Source: Pseudisothecium myosuroides
Taxonomy: Eukaryota > Streptophyta > Bryopsida > Hypnales > Lembophyllaceae
Direction: 5' to 3'
Assembly (NCBI GenBank): GCA_951799445.1
Contig: OX637296.1
Location: forward strand, 23,622,001-23,686,000
Length of the DNA: 64,000 nucleotides
The notes under the pieces were generated by a model, which saw only the letters and a program-made list of their open reading frames with translations, searched no databases and was not told the DNA's origin. This document shows positions 11,301 through 23,404 of the stretch, piece after piece. A program made the translations under genes and the position numbers. Numbering within the stretch: position 1 is the first letter of the stretch; each line of letters begins with the position of its first letter.

Positions 11301-13148
11301 ACGCTTCCGTCCAGTGCTTGACCTCCATGTCCTTGAATGTATCCAATTTTCTGCAACTCTGCTCATGCCAGATACTCTCAGACCACGGCCAAAATCCTGG
11401 TAGGACACCGATAACTACGGCGGCCAATATCTAAGAATCAACAGCAGAAAGTCAATACATCTCAGCAGGGTTGAACGTGAGAATCTAGAATGCTTACTGA
11501 CATAATTTGGGGATTCTATCAGTTGAAAATCTGACCAGTCCCCAACTCTGACTCCAGGTTTCCAACGGGCCTGCAAAATGACATCAGAAACTACTTACTA
11601 CAAAGTAAGCCAAATGCCTGCACAAGGTGTAAAATAAGATGTATTGAAAGTTGTCCGTATGGAAGCTCTGACTTGGCCAGCGTCACTACTCACAACTTCG
11701 TCATAGCAATGGAACTCACCTCTAACACAATCTCCTCCAGGTTATCCCCTGTTACGACATCCACATCGGTGTCTGAACCAGCCACACATATCTACATCAC
11801 ATTCCAGTTTAGCAGTCCCTTGAGAAGTAAGTGAACAGGTAGTCTCCAGAGATTTATTGTAACCATTTTCAGCAAAGAATTGTGAAGCTGAGATATTCAA
11901 AAGCAAGGTATATTTTATGTAATTCACTATGTAAATAGAAAACGAATAGTGGTAGTCAAATTCGTTTCTACTTGAAAGGAGTAGGATCGGCTACATACGC
12001 TCAACTCGGCTCCCACTTTTACAGGCACACGCTTGATAGAGACATCTGCTTCCTTGATTCTCAAATCGGGGCTTGTTGTGAAGCAATGCCTACCCCATTC
12101 CGAATATCTCTTTATCGCTACAGGTCTCCAGTTCACTGCGAAGCAATAGTTTGATGAAACCGAGGTTCTCTTTCAAATAGAAAAGGAGAAATATAGTATG
12201 CGTAACTGTCGGAAGAATGGACTCTCAGAAAGCCTATAACACCTGCCCTAAATTCTTGCTGAAACTCATCCGAACTTTATTTTCAATCATGTGCCAGTCA
12301 CGATGAAATATATCATCATGAAATCCTAAAGTAGCAAACTTCAATTCAAAATGCAACCATACGATCTAATATTTCAGAATTTGGCATAATACTAGTAATC
12401 CTGTGCCCAATTCAAACTTACTCAGCATGCATTAAATAATCAATTACTCAATTAGCGCAGCAAGGCCTCTGCGAGAAAATGCGTGTACATATCCGTCAAT
12501 GCCATGCTTTATTCTTTGTCACGCTACTGTCGCATGCTCTATAAGCAACTTGAGTGATGAGGTCATACAAGCGTTGCCAGAACATCCTATAGCGCAATAG
12601 ATCGAGGAGAACCCTAATTCGGCATGATGTGGTGCAAACCTAAAGTCTCCAAACCGTTTTTCTCAATCGTGTGCCAATGACGATGAAATACATCGTCCTC
12701 CAAGCTACTCAAATCCTGAAGTAGCGAAACTTTCAACACCGTACATTCTAACAATGCACCAACTGGCATAATTTTAGGGTCCAACCTACGGTGATCCTGC
12801 GTCCAATTCAAAACTACTCATCATCGATTAATTATTGCAGCAAGCAAGGCCTAACGCCTGCGCATTCGTGTCAAGGTCGTGTTTAAGTGTTTCCAGCCAT
12901 TCCCATTGCACAATCGACAGACGCGAACCCTACTTCAACACGATGTGTCCTAAACCTAAAAGATTTGAAAGTTTACCTCCGGGATTGGGCAGCCCAGCAG
13001 ATGTCCACTTTCGACTGCTCGTCAACAGCTTATTCTTCTCCCGATCAGCAATCCGACACTCACCACACACACGATCTCGCAACACCAGTATACTCCGGCG
13101 CATGGAAGTCCATTGCACAGTTCGCCCCTGCAACATACAATCCCCCAT
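8309..13148 (-). CDS. DUF4097 / FAM185A-like protein, 13 exons
   Basis: Exons on the minus strand: 13148-12977, 12135-11999, 11791-11720, 11570-11498, 11358-11210, 10625-10577, 10466-10405, 10227-10104, 9878-9811, 9585-9542, 9213-9150, 8819-8757, 8581-8309. All introns are GT-AG, every junction keeps phase, and the sum is 1350 nt (449 aa plus stop). The protein repeats the beta-helix/adhesin-like motif of the family: VETSGGHVTLG, MGGDVSIKRL, NTIDMDAGGGDIYVGSLYG, MKSSGGSFEAKHI, TDGGSVQITGIDG, VTSGGAVSLQL, DASEGSVTLYF, ending in GSLQVKMRSWIDVAM. The N-terminus is Arg-rich (MRRSILVLRDR) and could target an organelle. Biochemical function is unknown in plants. The C-terminal half is very sure; exon 5 (11358-11210) and the start at 13148 are less so. 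Confidence 0.82.
12240..12975. repeat. Imperfect repeats inside intron 1 of the FAM185A-like gene
   Basis: A segment at about 12270-12490 (TCAATCATGTGCCAGTCACG ... GTGCCCAATTCAAACTTACT ... AGCAAGGCCT) recurs at about 12650-12860. A further part (GCGCAATAGATCGAGGAGAA, CCTAA.TC..CA.GATGTG) at 12591 recurs at about 12907. These are degenerate tandem copies with a drifting period of about 315-370 bp. No coding is evident in them. Confidence 0.6.
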
Positions 13149-14674
13149 CAACTCGCCAAATCGCGCAGAACAGAGTTTTTTACCAACAAAAAAAAATTCT
13201 TCGTGACTTCATAAATGGAGGAATCGGAATCAAAGAGAAAGTGTGCAATGTGCATGAAAACAATTTGCTTACCATGGTGCAAAAGCTTGAATGCATCAAC
13301 TCATGATCGGGGTTACGCTACGCTTCAAATGCTTGAAGTGGCGCAGTGAGGGAGTCGCTGAAGCAAGAACACGACTCCGAAATTCCCGGGTATCAACCTG
13401 GGCGGGTCCGGACTATACCCTCCACCATGCTGCACTGAAATCTGTATTTTAGTGGCACCCATACTAACCACCCTACGTGTAGGTCAGTTTCGTAACTAAT
13501 AAGGGAAAACATGTCTAAATTTTTTTAAATCGTTCCACTATTTATGAAAATCTGAAAAAATTTCATTGTAGCTAATTCTAAGAAATTATTCTTGAGAAAA
13601 TTTAGAAAAAGGAACACATTTAAGCAGGAATAGAAAAAAATCAATCCAAGATTAGGAATGTTGAAGAATTAGAGAAAGCAAAGTGCTAAAAGCCAAGAAA
13701 TCCAGATCAAGCTACCGATTTGTTCAAATTCTAAAATTAACTTATTTTGGCACCAAGGTGCCAAATCTTACCTGAACGTACGATACTTACTCAAGGCTAT
13801 AACTTCTTACAAAAGATGAATATTTTTACCAAGAGCATAGATATCAATAATATTCAAACATGGTTGGTAAAAATATTCATCAAAGAGTAAAAATTAAAAG
13901 CAATTTTACATCAATTAGTGTAGGTGATATTGAATACAACAACAATATTAGTATGTGAGCATGAAAATGCGAGCATGTGAGCCTTGAGTACATCTATAAG
14001 CAAATATCTTACAACTATTGCAGGTACTTATGATATAAACATCTATGATATAAATATCTACAACATAGCTACACTATAGTCATGGAAGGTTTCTATAATA
14101 TAGACACCTATAACATACTTGTTAGTGTAGTGATGTGAACTTTTCTTTGGGAAGATAAAATTTTGGAGTTTCACTCCAAATTCTTACTTTGGAAAAAATG
14201 CAAATTCAAATTATTTACCACAAATGATCAAATTTGAAAATTTTGGAATTGACATTTGGAATCCTAGACCCTGAAATATGCAAATTAGATCACTAAGTAC
14301 AGGAAAAAAAATGTAAGGCACTACTCCTAAAGTTATTCTACAAGTTATATTATAATCCAAAAAATTTGTAGTAAATGAAAATAAAACTGAATATTGTATG
14401 TAGTTTAATAACACATTTTAATAAAAGGAGTTCAAACAATTTGAAATGTGTATCTGAATTTCAAATAATAAAATCTAATTTTACTATAAAATTTATAAGT
14501 TTGAGACACTGTCTCAAACACAATTGATCATATTTTCAATAGTATTGATTATCTAAAGCATAATTTGTGATAAAAAAAATATATTGCAAGTACTTCAAAG
14601 TATAATATTTTTTCTTTTTTTGGGGGGGGGCCTTTTTCTTCTCATTTCTATTTGAAATGATTTAGAACCTTGCA
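13149..14674. other. Upstream region of the FAM185A-like gene and AT-rich intergenic
   Basis: The 13149-13450 part is GC-richer and probably contains the leader and promoter of the minus-strand gene; a palindrome-like CCCGGGTATCAACCTGGGCGGG lies near 13387. I see no TATA box that I trust. From 13500 it is AT-rich, without a supportable gene. Confidence 0.45.
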
Positions 14675-15249
14675 TTAACCCCTAAAGGATTGAAGGGGTG
14701 TCCAAATTTCCAAAATTGTGAAGATCTATTATAAAATGAAATTAAAAGAATATTTTAATGATGACTTTCAAACAATAGTTGTAAAATGCTATTTATAGAT
14801 TACATTCATACGGTTAGATCAACAAAAACACATACCAATATTTTTCAATAAAATTTGAAGCCAAAAATTGGAAATCCCTTCTATAATTAATTGTAGATTG
14901 AATATTTATGATTTTTAAAATATATTTTTTCCTATAAGTTTAAATATTGAGTTCTAATTATAGTGATTTTTGAAGATTTTTATTTGATTTTTTGATTCAA
15001 GTCATTTTTGAAGGGTCATTTTTTGAACTGAAAAAGTTACTTTTTGAGGCTAGACCTCCCGATACCTTTTGAATTATAGAATATTTGCAAAGCAAAATCT
15101 TCATAATCTAGACCGTACGAATGTTAAAGAACTAATATAAGAATCAAAAAAAAAAATTGATGGATGAAAAAACGCATTTTGATGAGTTTGGGACGTGTTG
15201 CCATTCATTCATTGTTCAAAATCTGCACTCATAGTCCTTTAGGGGTTAA
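14675..15249. mobile_element. TTAA-flanked element D (piggyBac-like ends)
   Basis: Left end TTAACCCCTAAAGGA at 14675; right end TCCTTTAGGGGTTAA at 15249: a 15-bp perfect inverted terminus with TTAA at both borders. The 575-bp interior is AT-rich and non-coding. Confidence 0.7.
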
Positions 15250-16395
15250 AACTGTGAAGCACGGAGTGACCAAGTCATATTGTTGAAGAAAAGACCTGAT
15301 GAAAGGCTCTATTCAAAAATCTTAAAAATTAGGTCAAAGCAACTGTATGGGCCACTTTATTCAAAAAATGAATTATTTATATAACAAAGAAGTTCCAAAA
15401 TATTTTGTAGAAAAGTCCATGATTCCTCAATGAAGAATTTTCAACACCACTTAGTGCAAATGTATTCTTGCAATTCCCCTTAAAATTGCATTTCTGTCCT
15501 ACAAGCTTTTAGAAGCCAATCATTGGCTAAAAATTAGTTGTAGCATCACTACAAGGTTAAAGAAGGCAATGTTGCCAAGTTCAAATATGCAATTTTATCA
15601 ATAAAATTCATCCAACTTTCTGAATTTTCTTTCATCCTATGGTATTATCACAAGTGTTGAAATAAGTTATATGGACCAAGGACCCCCACTCCACCCTCTA
15701 AGATAGGAGGTCCTTAACCCCTAAAACCCTCAATCTTTTTTTGAATTTTTGCACATTTTTGTATGTATCTTTATACAAAAATATCATTTGCCGGAATTTC
15801 ATGAATTTGGTCATTATGAAAGGTTGTCTTTTCTAGATTAAAGTATTACATTGGGTGAATGAGAAGTTAGTTGGACTAAAGAATGCCTTGAAGCCCTTCT
15901 TTCATCATCTAGAATATGGACGTCAGAGTGCTTTACGGTTAAAGCGGACCCTCTACCAATTGATTTTCTATTTTGGAAAATTTAACTTCTTGAAAAAGAA
16001 ATTGAATTTTTTTTCTTGAAAGACAAATGAAATTGGTATCCAATCCAAGTCGTTTCATATTTTTTGACCTTCCATGTCTGAATTTTTAAGTAGAAATCAT
16101 GGGAGGCTCTATAAGTGTCCCCTTTTTGATATGTTCATCCAATCATCCCCGATACATTGTAGAATGCAATTTGTACATTGGAGAAAAAAAATATGTACCT
16201 TTGTGCTAAAGATGCTTTTAGAGATAGGACGCTTTCACAACCTCTTACCTTAATTAATCCCTATTTTTTTAACTTGAGGAAAATTGTTAGAACTTATCAT
16301 TTATCATGCACCACCAATGATAGTATTAGAAAATTTTGAATTCATAATTGGAATCAAAGACCCCAAAGAAGTAAGCTTAGCAAAAAATCCCAACC
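15250..16395. other. AT-rich intergenic with a possible tRNA-like scrap
   Basis: No gene seen. TTAACCCCTAAAACCCTC at 15714 looks like one end of the TTAA family, but its partner is weak. On the minus strand at about 15965-15925, TTGGTAGAGGGTCCGCTTTA followed by ACCGTAAAGC resembles the D-arm and anticodon arm of a tRNA, but there is no T-arm, so it may be a SINE remnant. Confidence 0.4.
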
Positions 16396-18601
16396 CACTA
16401 GAAGAAACCCGCGTTTTTGCAGATCATCAATTTTGGACACGCTGACGTCCATGACGGTGTCATAGGGCATTACCGTGGATGTCATTTTTTTCGCGTCAAA
16501 GTTGACACGTCAAAATCTGAGATAACATGGCTTGATGTCACCATGATTTTAGCAGACATCAGAGTGACATGGATCAACGGGGTCCTCAAAGGCCATCATG
16601 TGGCTGCCACCTAAGCGCCATGTGTACACGGGCAACCACGTAGGAATTTTTTTCATCCAATTTTGTCCATGATGTGGCATCTGAGGTGGAACCTGACGTG
16701 GCATCGAGAAAAATGACATGGCATCTAGCAAGGCTGACGTGGCATGTCACGTCAGCATAGTTTTTTGTTGTCTAAAAACTTTAGTATCGTTTTTGGAGAC
16801 GTCATCTTAGACGTCTAGATGTTTTCTGAGACGTCAACTCTAACATCCACACATTTTTTGAGATGTTAAATTTAACGTCTACATATCTTGTGATATCAAT
16901 GTAGATGTCTGCATTTCACTATGAATACCTCTTGCAATGCTTAAGATGATTTAGAAGAATATAATGATGTCATGTTAGACGTAGGTATCCTACATGATAT
17001 TCATGTGCATTTCACAATGTCTAATACAACATATCATACACAGTACACCGTATATAGTACACCATACACAGTATACAATACACCATACAAAATACACCAT
17101 ATTTGAAAACTATATCACATGGCTTTACAAGCCACTTCATGTGAGTATATAGAGGAAAAAAGATAGTCTCTTTATACAGGTAGGGCGGTAGGAGGGAAGA
17201 CAAACTATATGGGATATTTAAAATGTGTGATTTAAATTTTTATGGGGCAACACTCAAACGTCCAACAGGACATCCAGAGGATAAAGTGGGTTGTCTACTC
17301 CTATGTCCCCCCAAAGATTATCAAAGATTTTAGAGACATACAAGGAGACAATGTTGTGTTGGAAGATGAAGCTTAGCACTTGTCGGTCCTATATATTTCA
17401 GTGGGTCAACACACAGATGTCCGAGAGGATGTCTGCAAGATACAATGGTTTGTCCACATGTATGTCTCTTGAGGCGTATTAGTGTCTGCCAAATAGTGAT
17501 GGAGGAGGTCTCAAGGCATACCGGTGTCTTTTAAACATTTAGGGGAGGGAGAAGGCACGAGTTCACATTTAGGGATTGATCCTATACATTGCAATTGAAA
17601 GTGAAAAATTAATACATGACAACTTATGCACATGACACTATAAGAAAACAATATTTGATTTCATTGCTAGATTTTGTGTCCTGATGTCTTGTCTGATGTC
17701 TTCAAATATCTGTATAGACATCTAAAATTTTGCGTTGCCTAAAACAAGCCATATACATCGAAAATCCGTGATGGAAGTTGATCTTGTTGAAAACATGGTT
17801 TTTGATCATGACCTAGACTGTTGGACATGTAAGATGACGCCCTTAATTGCTCGTTGAACTTCCAAAGAATGTATTTAAATGCATAAGGTACAAAGTCACA
17901 TTGAAATGCAAATGTATCCCATCTTAATTGAAGTTGTGTCATTTGAAACGTCCTCAGGTTTCCATAGATGTCTCCATAAGCATTTTGCCGTCTCTGACTA
18001 CGTCTCCAAATACATCGTCACGTCTTAGGTGACGTCTTGGTAGACATCTCAACATTTAATACAACGTCTCTACGTCTCCGTAGACATCTCTGAAATAAGC
18101 ATAGAATACCTACAATGCAGCCTTCATATGCTGACATGGTATGCCACGTCAGCATTATTCGATGCCACGTTAGTCAATTTCCATGTGGCATGTCATGTCA
18201 TCTGCCATGTCATCATTTATTTTTTCAAAGACTGCCCCATGACTGCCCGATCCCCTTTTTTTTACCTTGGGCAAATGTTTTATCCAAAATTGCAGTAATT
18301 TTTGGAAAATTATCCGCAGTGAAAATGGGTCAATAAAGTTGACGTAGCTCTCGATGTTTTTGCTAATGATCTTGTAGACATCAACTCGTCATCAAATATG
18401 TCATTAAAAACCTCGACGTTAATGGTAACACCAACTTGTTTTCATTCAAATTTGTCATTGTCATGTGAAACATCTCTGGAATTCTATCTAAACCACAATC
18501 CGTCTCTCAAACATCTTGATGTCCCCACAGACACCGTATGTTTTGCCTTCAACATTGCAGTTTTGGTTTGACATCAAAAAAGACACGGGTTTTTTCTAGT
18601 G
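16396..18601. mobile_element. Non-autonomous CACTA-ended transposon, 2.2 kb
   Basis: Left end CACTAGAAGAAACCCGCG, right end (reverse complement) CACTAGAAAAAACCCGTG. Both sides are flanked by AACC (16392-16395 and 18602-18605). CACTA termini are the hallmark of the CMC/EnSpm group; typical plant CACTA elements make a 3-bp duplication, so the 4-bp match is either one chance base or a Chapaev-like feature. Sub-terminal DNA is packed with GACGTC, GACATCT and GCCACGTCAGC words on both arms (about 16430-16860 and 17950-18200), as in CACTA sub-terminal transposase-binding arrays. No transposase frame is present. Confidence 0.8.
17015..17105. repeat. Short tandem repeat (ATACACAGTACACC-like)
   Basis: Inside the CACTA element, variants of ACCATACACAGTATACAATA and CATACACAGTACACC repeat with a drifting 10-14 bp period. 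Confidence 0.6.
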
Positions 18602-18605
18602 AACC

Positions 18606-19398
18606 GTTTGCCACGTGTAGAGCGGAGTTCAAACTGACAGCCGAGAGCATGAAAAAGGAGGGGCCCGACCTAAATTTAGAATCTGACGGATTGTAAGAAA
18701 AGTAGGCCCGACCTAGGGCCCTTGTTTTCCATTTCAGATTTGTGAGCGCCTTCTTCTTGTCTATCATCCTGCTTGTCATCAGTTCCCGTGACAATTTGAA
18801 CTTTGCTTGCATATTTTTTGAAACATAGTCTTTGTCTTTAAGAGATGACTCAATTTCAAATAGATTCCACTAAATTCATAGAACATTAATAGTCATTGAA
18901 TTCATGGGACAAGAGTCTGTATGGCAGAATAGAAATCAACAATTGTAAGGTAACCCCCCTATAACCGAGCAAATAAAGAATTTCGACATGATTTGGAGTA
19001 GTGAAGGCAAAACAAATATTTTTCAAAGGTACAACAATAGAAACGACATGGATTGCAAAAAAATTGGTAATTTTATTGCTTGAATTGAAATTACTATGAA
19101 TTTTGGGAGGCAAAAAGTGCTCCGGACCCATGGCTAATGTCTAGACTCTTCCAATTTTGATTATTCAATAACTTTTTTACCTAATCATTATTTCCTATTT
19201 TTTTCCACAACTTGGGACATGTGTCATGTATTTGTTAGTTCCAACCTTGAAAACAAACAAAAATCGCATTCTAAGCATGGTCAAAAATACGTGCACCTAT
19301 AGGTCGGGAATGGGTCACTAGTCGGGAATGGAGGGGGGTACCTTATATTGAACTGAAAACTTCAAACCTTCAATAAACAAGGAAAACTACAAATCACA
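18606..19398. other. Intergenic, no gene seen
   Basis: Flank between the CACTA-ended and Mutator-like elements. Short open frames without domains; moderately AT-rich. Confidence 0.5.
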
Positions 19399-19407
19399 CA
19401 AAATAAG

Positions 19408-20723
19408 CGGGAGTGCTATTTTGTGAGCTTTGGAGCGTGAGCTCAAGAGCCCGAGAGCCTGTGAGCCTTCAATTTTGGCACAATTTTTTGTAATTTTCAG
19501 GGTGTAGACCTATGACCGTGGTTTAGGAATTGAGGACCTTTACAACTAGTGAATTTTAAAAAATGTGTCAGTTGGCTTGAAATAGAGTTGAGACACTTCA
19601 AATGTTTTCCAAACACCTTATCTATATACCCTATCCATTTTTTATTTTTTTATTCTTAGTGGTGACTCTATTACCTCTAGAGAATCAAAGACCCCTCTCA
19701 GCACAAAGAAGACCCTCGGGAGGTATGGAGGTTGGGACTTCAAATTTTATTTTATTTTATTTTTTTCAATTTTTTTTTTGTGTTGAGATTTCATCACCCT
19801 CCAAAAGCCCCTTGAAGGATTTGGAAATTGGGACTCTCAAAACTATTTATTTTTTATTAAATTTATTTTTTTTAAATTTATTAATTTTTTTTTTAAATTT
19901 GCAACTTCATCACCTTGAGAACCCTTCTTGTTACCGAGAGACCTTTTGGAGTTTGGAGTTTGAGACTCTCAATTTCTTTATTTAGTTTTTAGTTTTTTTT
20001 TAAAAAAATCGCAACTCTGTGACCCTGAGAAACCCTTCTCGGTACCGAGAGACCCCTTCCAGAGTTAGGGGTTTGGAACTCTGCAAAAAAAGAATTTTTT
20101 TTAATTTTTTCCATTTTTTTCTGCGACTTTGTGACTCCACGAAACCCCTCTCGGTAGCGAGAGCCCCCTCCCGAGGTTTGAAGTTTGGGACTTTCAAAAA
20201 AAAAAAAAAAAAAAAAAAAATTTTTTTTTTTTTTTCAAATTTTTTTTTTTTTTTTTCAAACTTTTTTTTTGCAACTTTGTAACCCCGAGAAACCCCTCTC
20301 GGTAGCGAGAGACTCTTTCCCAGGTTTGGGGTTTGGGACTTTCAAAAAAAAAAAAAAAGGAAAAAAAAAAAAAAAAAAAAAAAATTATTTTTTTTCAATT
20401 TTTTTTTGTGCAACTTTGTCATCCCAAGAAATCCCTCTTGATACTAAAAGATCCCTTCTCGGGCTCAAGGGCGGTTAAAATTGTCGCCCTCCAGAGGACC
20501 AAACCAAGTGCATTGGGCGTGTTGACAAGTTCCCACGGTCATAGGTCCACGGTCTTAGGTCCACGGTCATAGGGCTTAATAATAAAATTTTGGAATTTTT
20601 CCACTATTTATTTTGTTGACTTTTAAAATTTCAAGTTTTTTTTTGGTCGATGCTCTGGGCTCACAAAACGTACGCTCACTGCTCTCAAGCTCACGCTTTT
20701 AGGCTCACAAACTAGCGTCGCTG
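19408..20723. mobile_element. Mutator-like non-autonomous element with 9-bp target duplication
   Basis: Flanked by the identical 9-bp sequence CAAAATAAG (19399-19407 and 20724-20732). The inverted ends match over about 100 bp with gaps: left GCTATTTTGTGAGC ... GAGCGTGAGCTCAAGAGC, right (reverse complement) GCTAGTTTGTGAGC ... AAGCGTGAGCTTGAGAGC; deeper, GACCTATGACCGTGG (left) and CCACGGTCATAGGTC (right). Long inverted ends with a 9-bp duplication fit a MULE. There is no transposase; the middle is a minisatellite. Confidence 0.82.
19655..20480 (+). repeat. Minisatellite with poly(A)/poly(T) hairpins, about seven units
   Basis: Seven tandem units of about 110-140 bp fill the Mutator-like element. 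Each has GCAACTTTGT.ACCC.GAGAA, CCCYTCTCGGTA, CGAGAGA and GGTTTGGGACTTTCAAAA, followed by a long A run and a long T run. CTCGGTACCGAG (about 20038) is a perfect palindrome. Similarity between units rises from left to right: the first two are degenerate and the fourth to sixth are closest to each other. Confidence 0.8.
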
Positions 20724-20732
20724 CAAAATAAG

Positions 20733-21805
20733 TGACAATGAACTTTGTGGAGAACATAGCAAAGCAAATGCATAAAATTGAATATCACTACCAACATAAA
20801 GTAATGAATTATGGTTCTTGTATTTTAAAACACAAGAAACTTATATGTTGATTCCACTTCTAGGTTATAGATATAATAAACTAGGGGTCATAGTTGTTCT
20901 AAAATGCTAACAACAGCCTTCTAAAAAGGTTAACATAACACAACATGCGCAAAAAATAGAAAATCTTTCTTATTAGTTCTACAACCAAGGTAGGTAAAAA
21001 TCACTTCTCAAGACATAATTGTATATATAACAATAAATAATATTGTAACCAAGTGGCACTTCAAACTCACATGAACCCTAGACCATGGTAATATTTTTGT
21101 AAATATATTTGCAATGTGATTGTGTACACATAAATCCATTATAAATTAATTGCATCCATCTAAATCAGTAACTACAACATCACAAAATAACTAATCACAA
21201 CAACACCCAAACACTTATCACAAAATCACCAATTACTAATTTCAAAATCACAAGTTCCAACAACATAAAAGTTCCAACAACATAAAATCACTAATAAAAA
21301 AATCACAAGTTCCAATAGCACAAAATCACTAATCACAAAGTCATCAGTTCCATCAAAATATCAATTGGAAATTAAAACTCACTAGGCAAGGCAGGCTCTT
21401 AAGAAAGCAAATCGTTCAGATTCATTTTTGCAAGCTCAAGCAAAAAACTCCCAACTCGAAAATCCCAAAGAGAAAGAGAGATAATAAAACCGAAGAAATT
21501 ACTTAACTCCTAAGTGGTTTAAGGGTCATATTGTGTCCTCTATATTTATACGTGGCCCTTACTCTCAAAATTCCTTGAAGTATTGGCCAAATATGTGAAC
21601 TACAAAATTGAAGATATAATAGCCCTTAATTTTTTGTTGTTCCCCAAAAATTACTATGACATTTGCTACTGAATTGAGAGGCCATCGAACATGCCTAAGT
21701 TTGTATTTCTAGAAAATACGTGTATTACTTCCACCACATCTGCATGCGTATGTCCTTTGTGTCCACATCTGCCATGACCGGGTACATGGCCCGCATTCAA
21801 TATTC
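20733..21805. other. AT-rich intergenic with degenerate tandem words
   Basis: No gene seen. At about 21190-21365 the words AATCACAAGTTCCAACAACA, AAAATCACTAAT and TCACAA recur in an irregular tandem array. Confidence 0.5.
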
Positions 21806-23131
21806 TTAACCCCTAAAGTTCTTTGACTATGTTCTCACCAAAAATGCTCCAAAACTGCCATTTCTAGTACAAGTACCAAATTTTTGAAAAATGTCATTTT
21901 TGGACACATGTAACCATAGGATCTTGTAGTACTCTGGTTTGAGAATATGTGAAAAAAATTTCAAAAATTTCCATCGTGTAGATTGGAAGATATTAGCGTT
22001 TGAAGTGGCAAAAGTCCTTTTTTGGGCCTTGCAGAAAACCGGGCAACTACACTTCACAAGGTCAGATTATTATGAAAAAATTTCCAAAATGGTTGTGCTT
22101 CTTTAGATTCATTCTTCAAAACAAGTTAGCTACATGTTTGAAAATTTTAGATTATTTGGAATTGTCCAACATATAGGAAAAAAATAGTAAGTAGAAAGAA
22201 GTAGAGAATGGTTCAAAACACTAAATTGTTAAGAAGTTAATTATGGAATTGAAAAATGCCAATCCCAATGGTTGCAATGTTGTAATAAACAATCTACATC
22301 CTACAATTTTATTTTTTTTTAATATTGAAAATTGAGTGAAATAAACGACTTCAAAGTTTATTTTAGAGTAGACAATCCATAACTGCCCCGCAAACTAAAA
22401 ATCCTCATAACGTTTGACTCATTGATCAAAATGGGATGATTCAAAGCTTTCCACGTATATATAAATCTAATAAACCAATTTCAAATTTTTATTTTTGAAA
22501 AAAGTGCTTTTTTCTGATTTGCCCGGAGTCCCGGACTGCCCAAGTTGAAAAACAAGCAATATATTAGGCCATAACTTTTGACTCGTATTTTCAAATGTCA
22601 TGAAATTTGTTGCATCATTAGATGTTTTTCAGCCCCTTTGGAGGGCTGTGAACTCCCTAGAGTTCCCAACCTCGAAAACAGGCCAAAATTGTACTACAGT
22701 AGCTGCGTTGACATAGTTGAGAGTCGGCCACGTCAGTTTCCGGGAAAAAAACAAAAAACACTTTGTTTTTCATTTTAAGAATTTAAATTTAAATTTATTT
22801 TTATTTAAAAAAAATAAAAATTTGACAGCGGCGTTCTTTAAGGCCTGGGGGAATAGAGCCGGGAACAAGCCTGAAACGGCCCTCCAGACCCCAATCTCAT
22901 CTAATGATGAAAGATATTCCTCGTCCCCACCTTGTATAAAAATTTCAGTCCAAAATATGTAAATCTCCAGTCACACGTACCTGCCCAAATTTTCTATATT
23001 GCCAAAAAACACATGTTGGTCCTTTAGATGTTCCAAAATGGATTGTAAATCATTCAAATGCAAGGTTGTGTATATCATATTTAGGCAATGTACATATGTA
23101 TTGAAGACATCCAAAACCACTTAGGGGTTAA
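21806..23131. mobile_element. TTAA-flanked element E (piggyBac-like ends), 1.3 kb
   Basis: Left end TTAACCCCTAAAGTTC at 21806; right end ACTTAGGGGTTAA at 23131 (reverse complement TTAACCCCTAAGT), both with TTAA. It is homologous in inverted orientation to element F (46080-46933): for example TACCTGCCCAAATTTTCTAT near 22980 against the complement of the F segment at about 46095-46115. Non-coding. Confidence 0.65.
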
Positions 23132-23404
23132 GTAAGATAAAGCTTGAGAGACAAACATGCAAACTAATCATAAAGTAAGGACTATAGTTTGAACTTTAGT
23201 GGAACAAGGAGATAAGTGGCGGATAATTGTGTGTTTAATTAGAAGGTCGGATTAATGGGAAGGAGAGCAGACTTGAAATTCCTACATTCAAGGACGATGG
23301 AGAGAGGGAAGAACCCAACCTCATCATCGGGTTGCGGGCTCAATATTTATTCATGTGAACCACCTGTGGGCAGTCCGAGGTCGGGGTTGGACTATAGCCC
23401 CTTA

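Noticed and set aside
13380..13445. tRNA gene at the GC-rich CCCGGGTATCAACCTGGG stretch
   Set aside because: No cloverleaf arms or B box could be placed.
15714..15942. A seventh TTAA element
   Set aside because: The left end TTAACCCCTAAAACCCTC is good, but the right end TTAACCGTAAAG matches too poorly to pair with confidence.
20019..20572. Lys/Phe-rich frames in the minisatellite
   Set aside because: They translate poly(A) and poly(T) runs.
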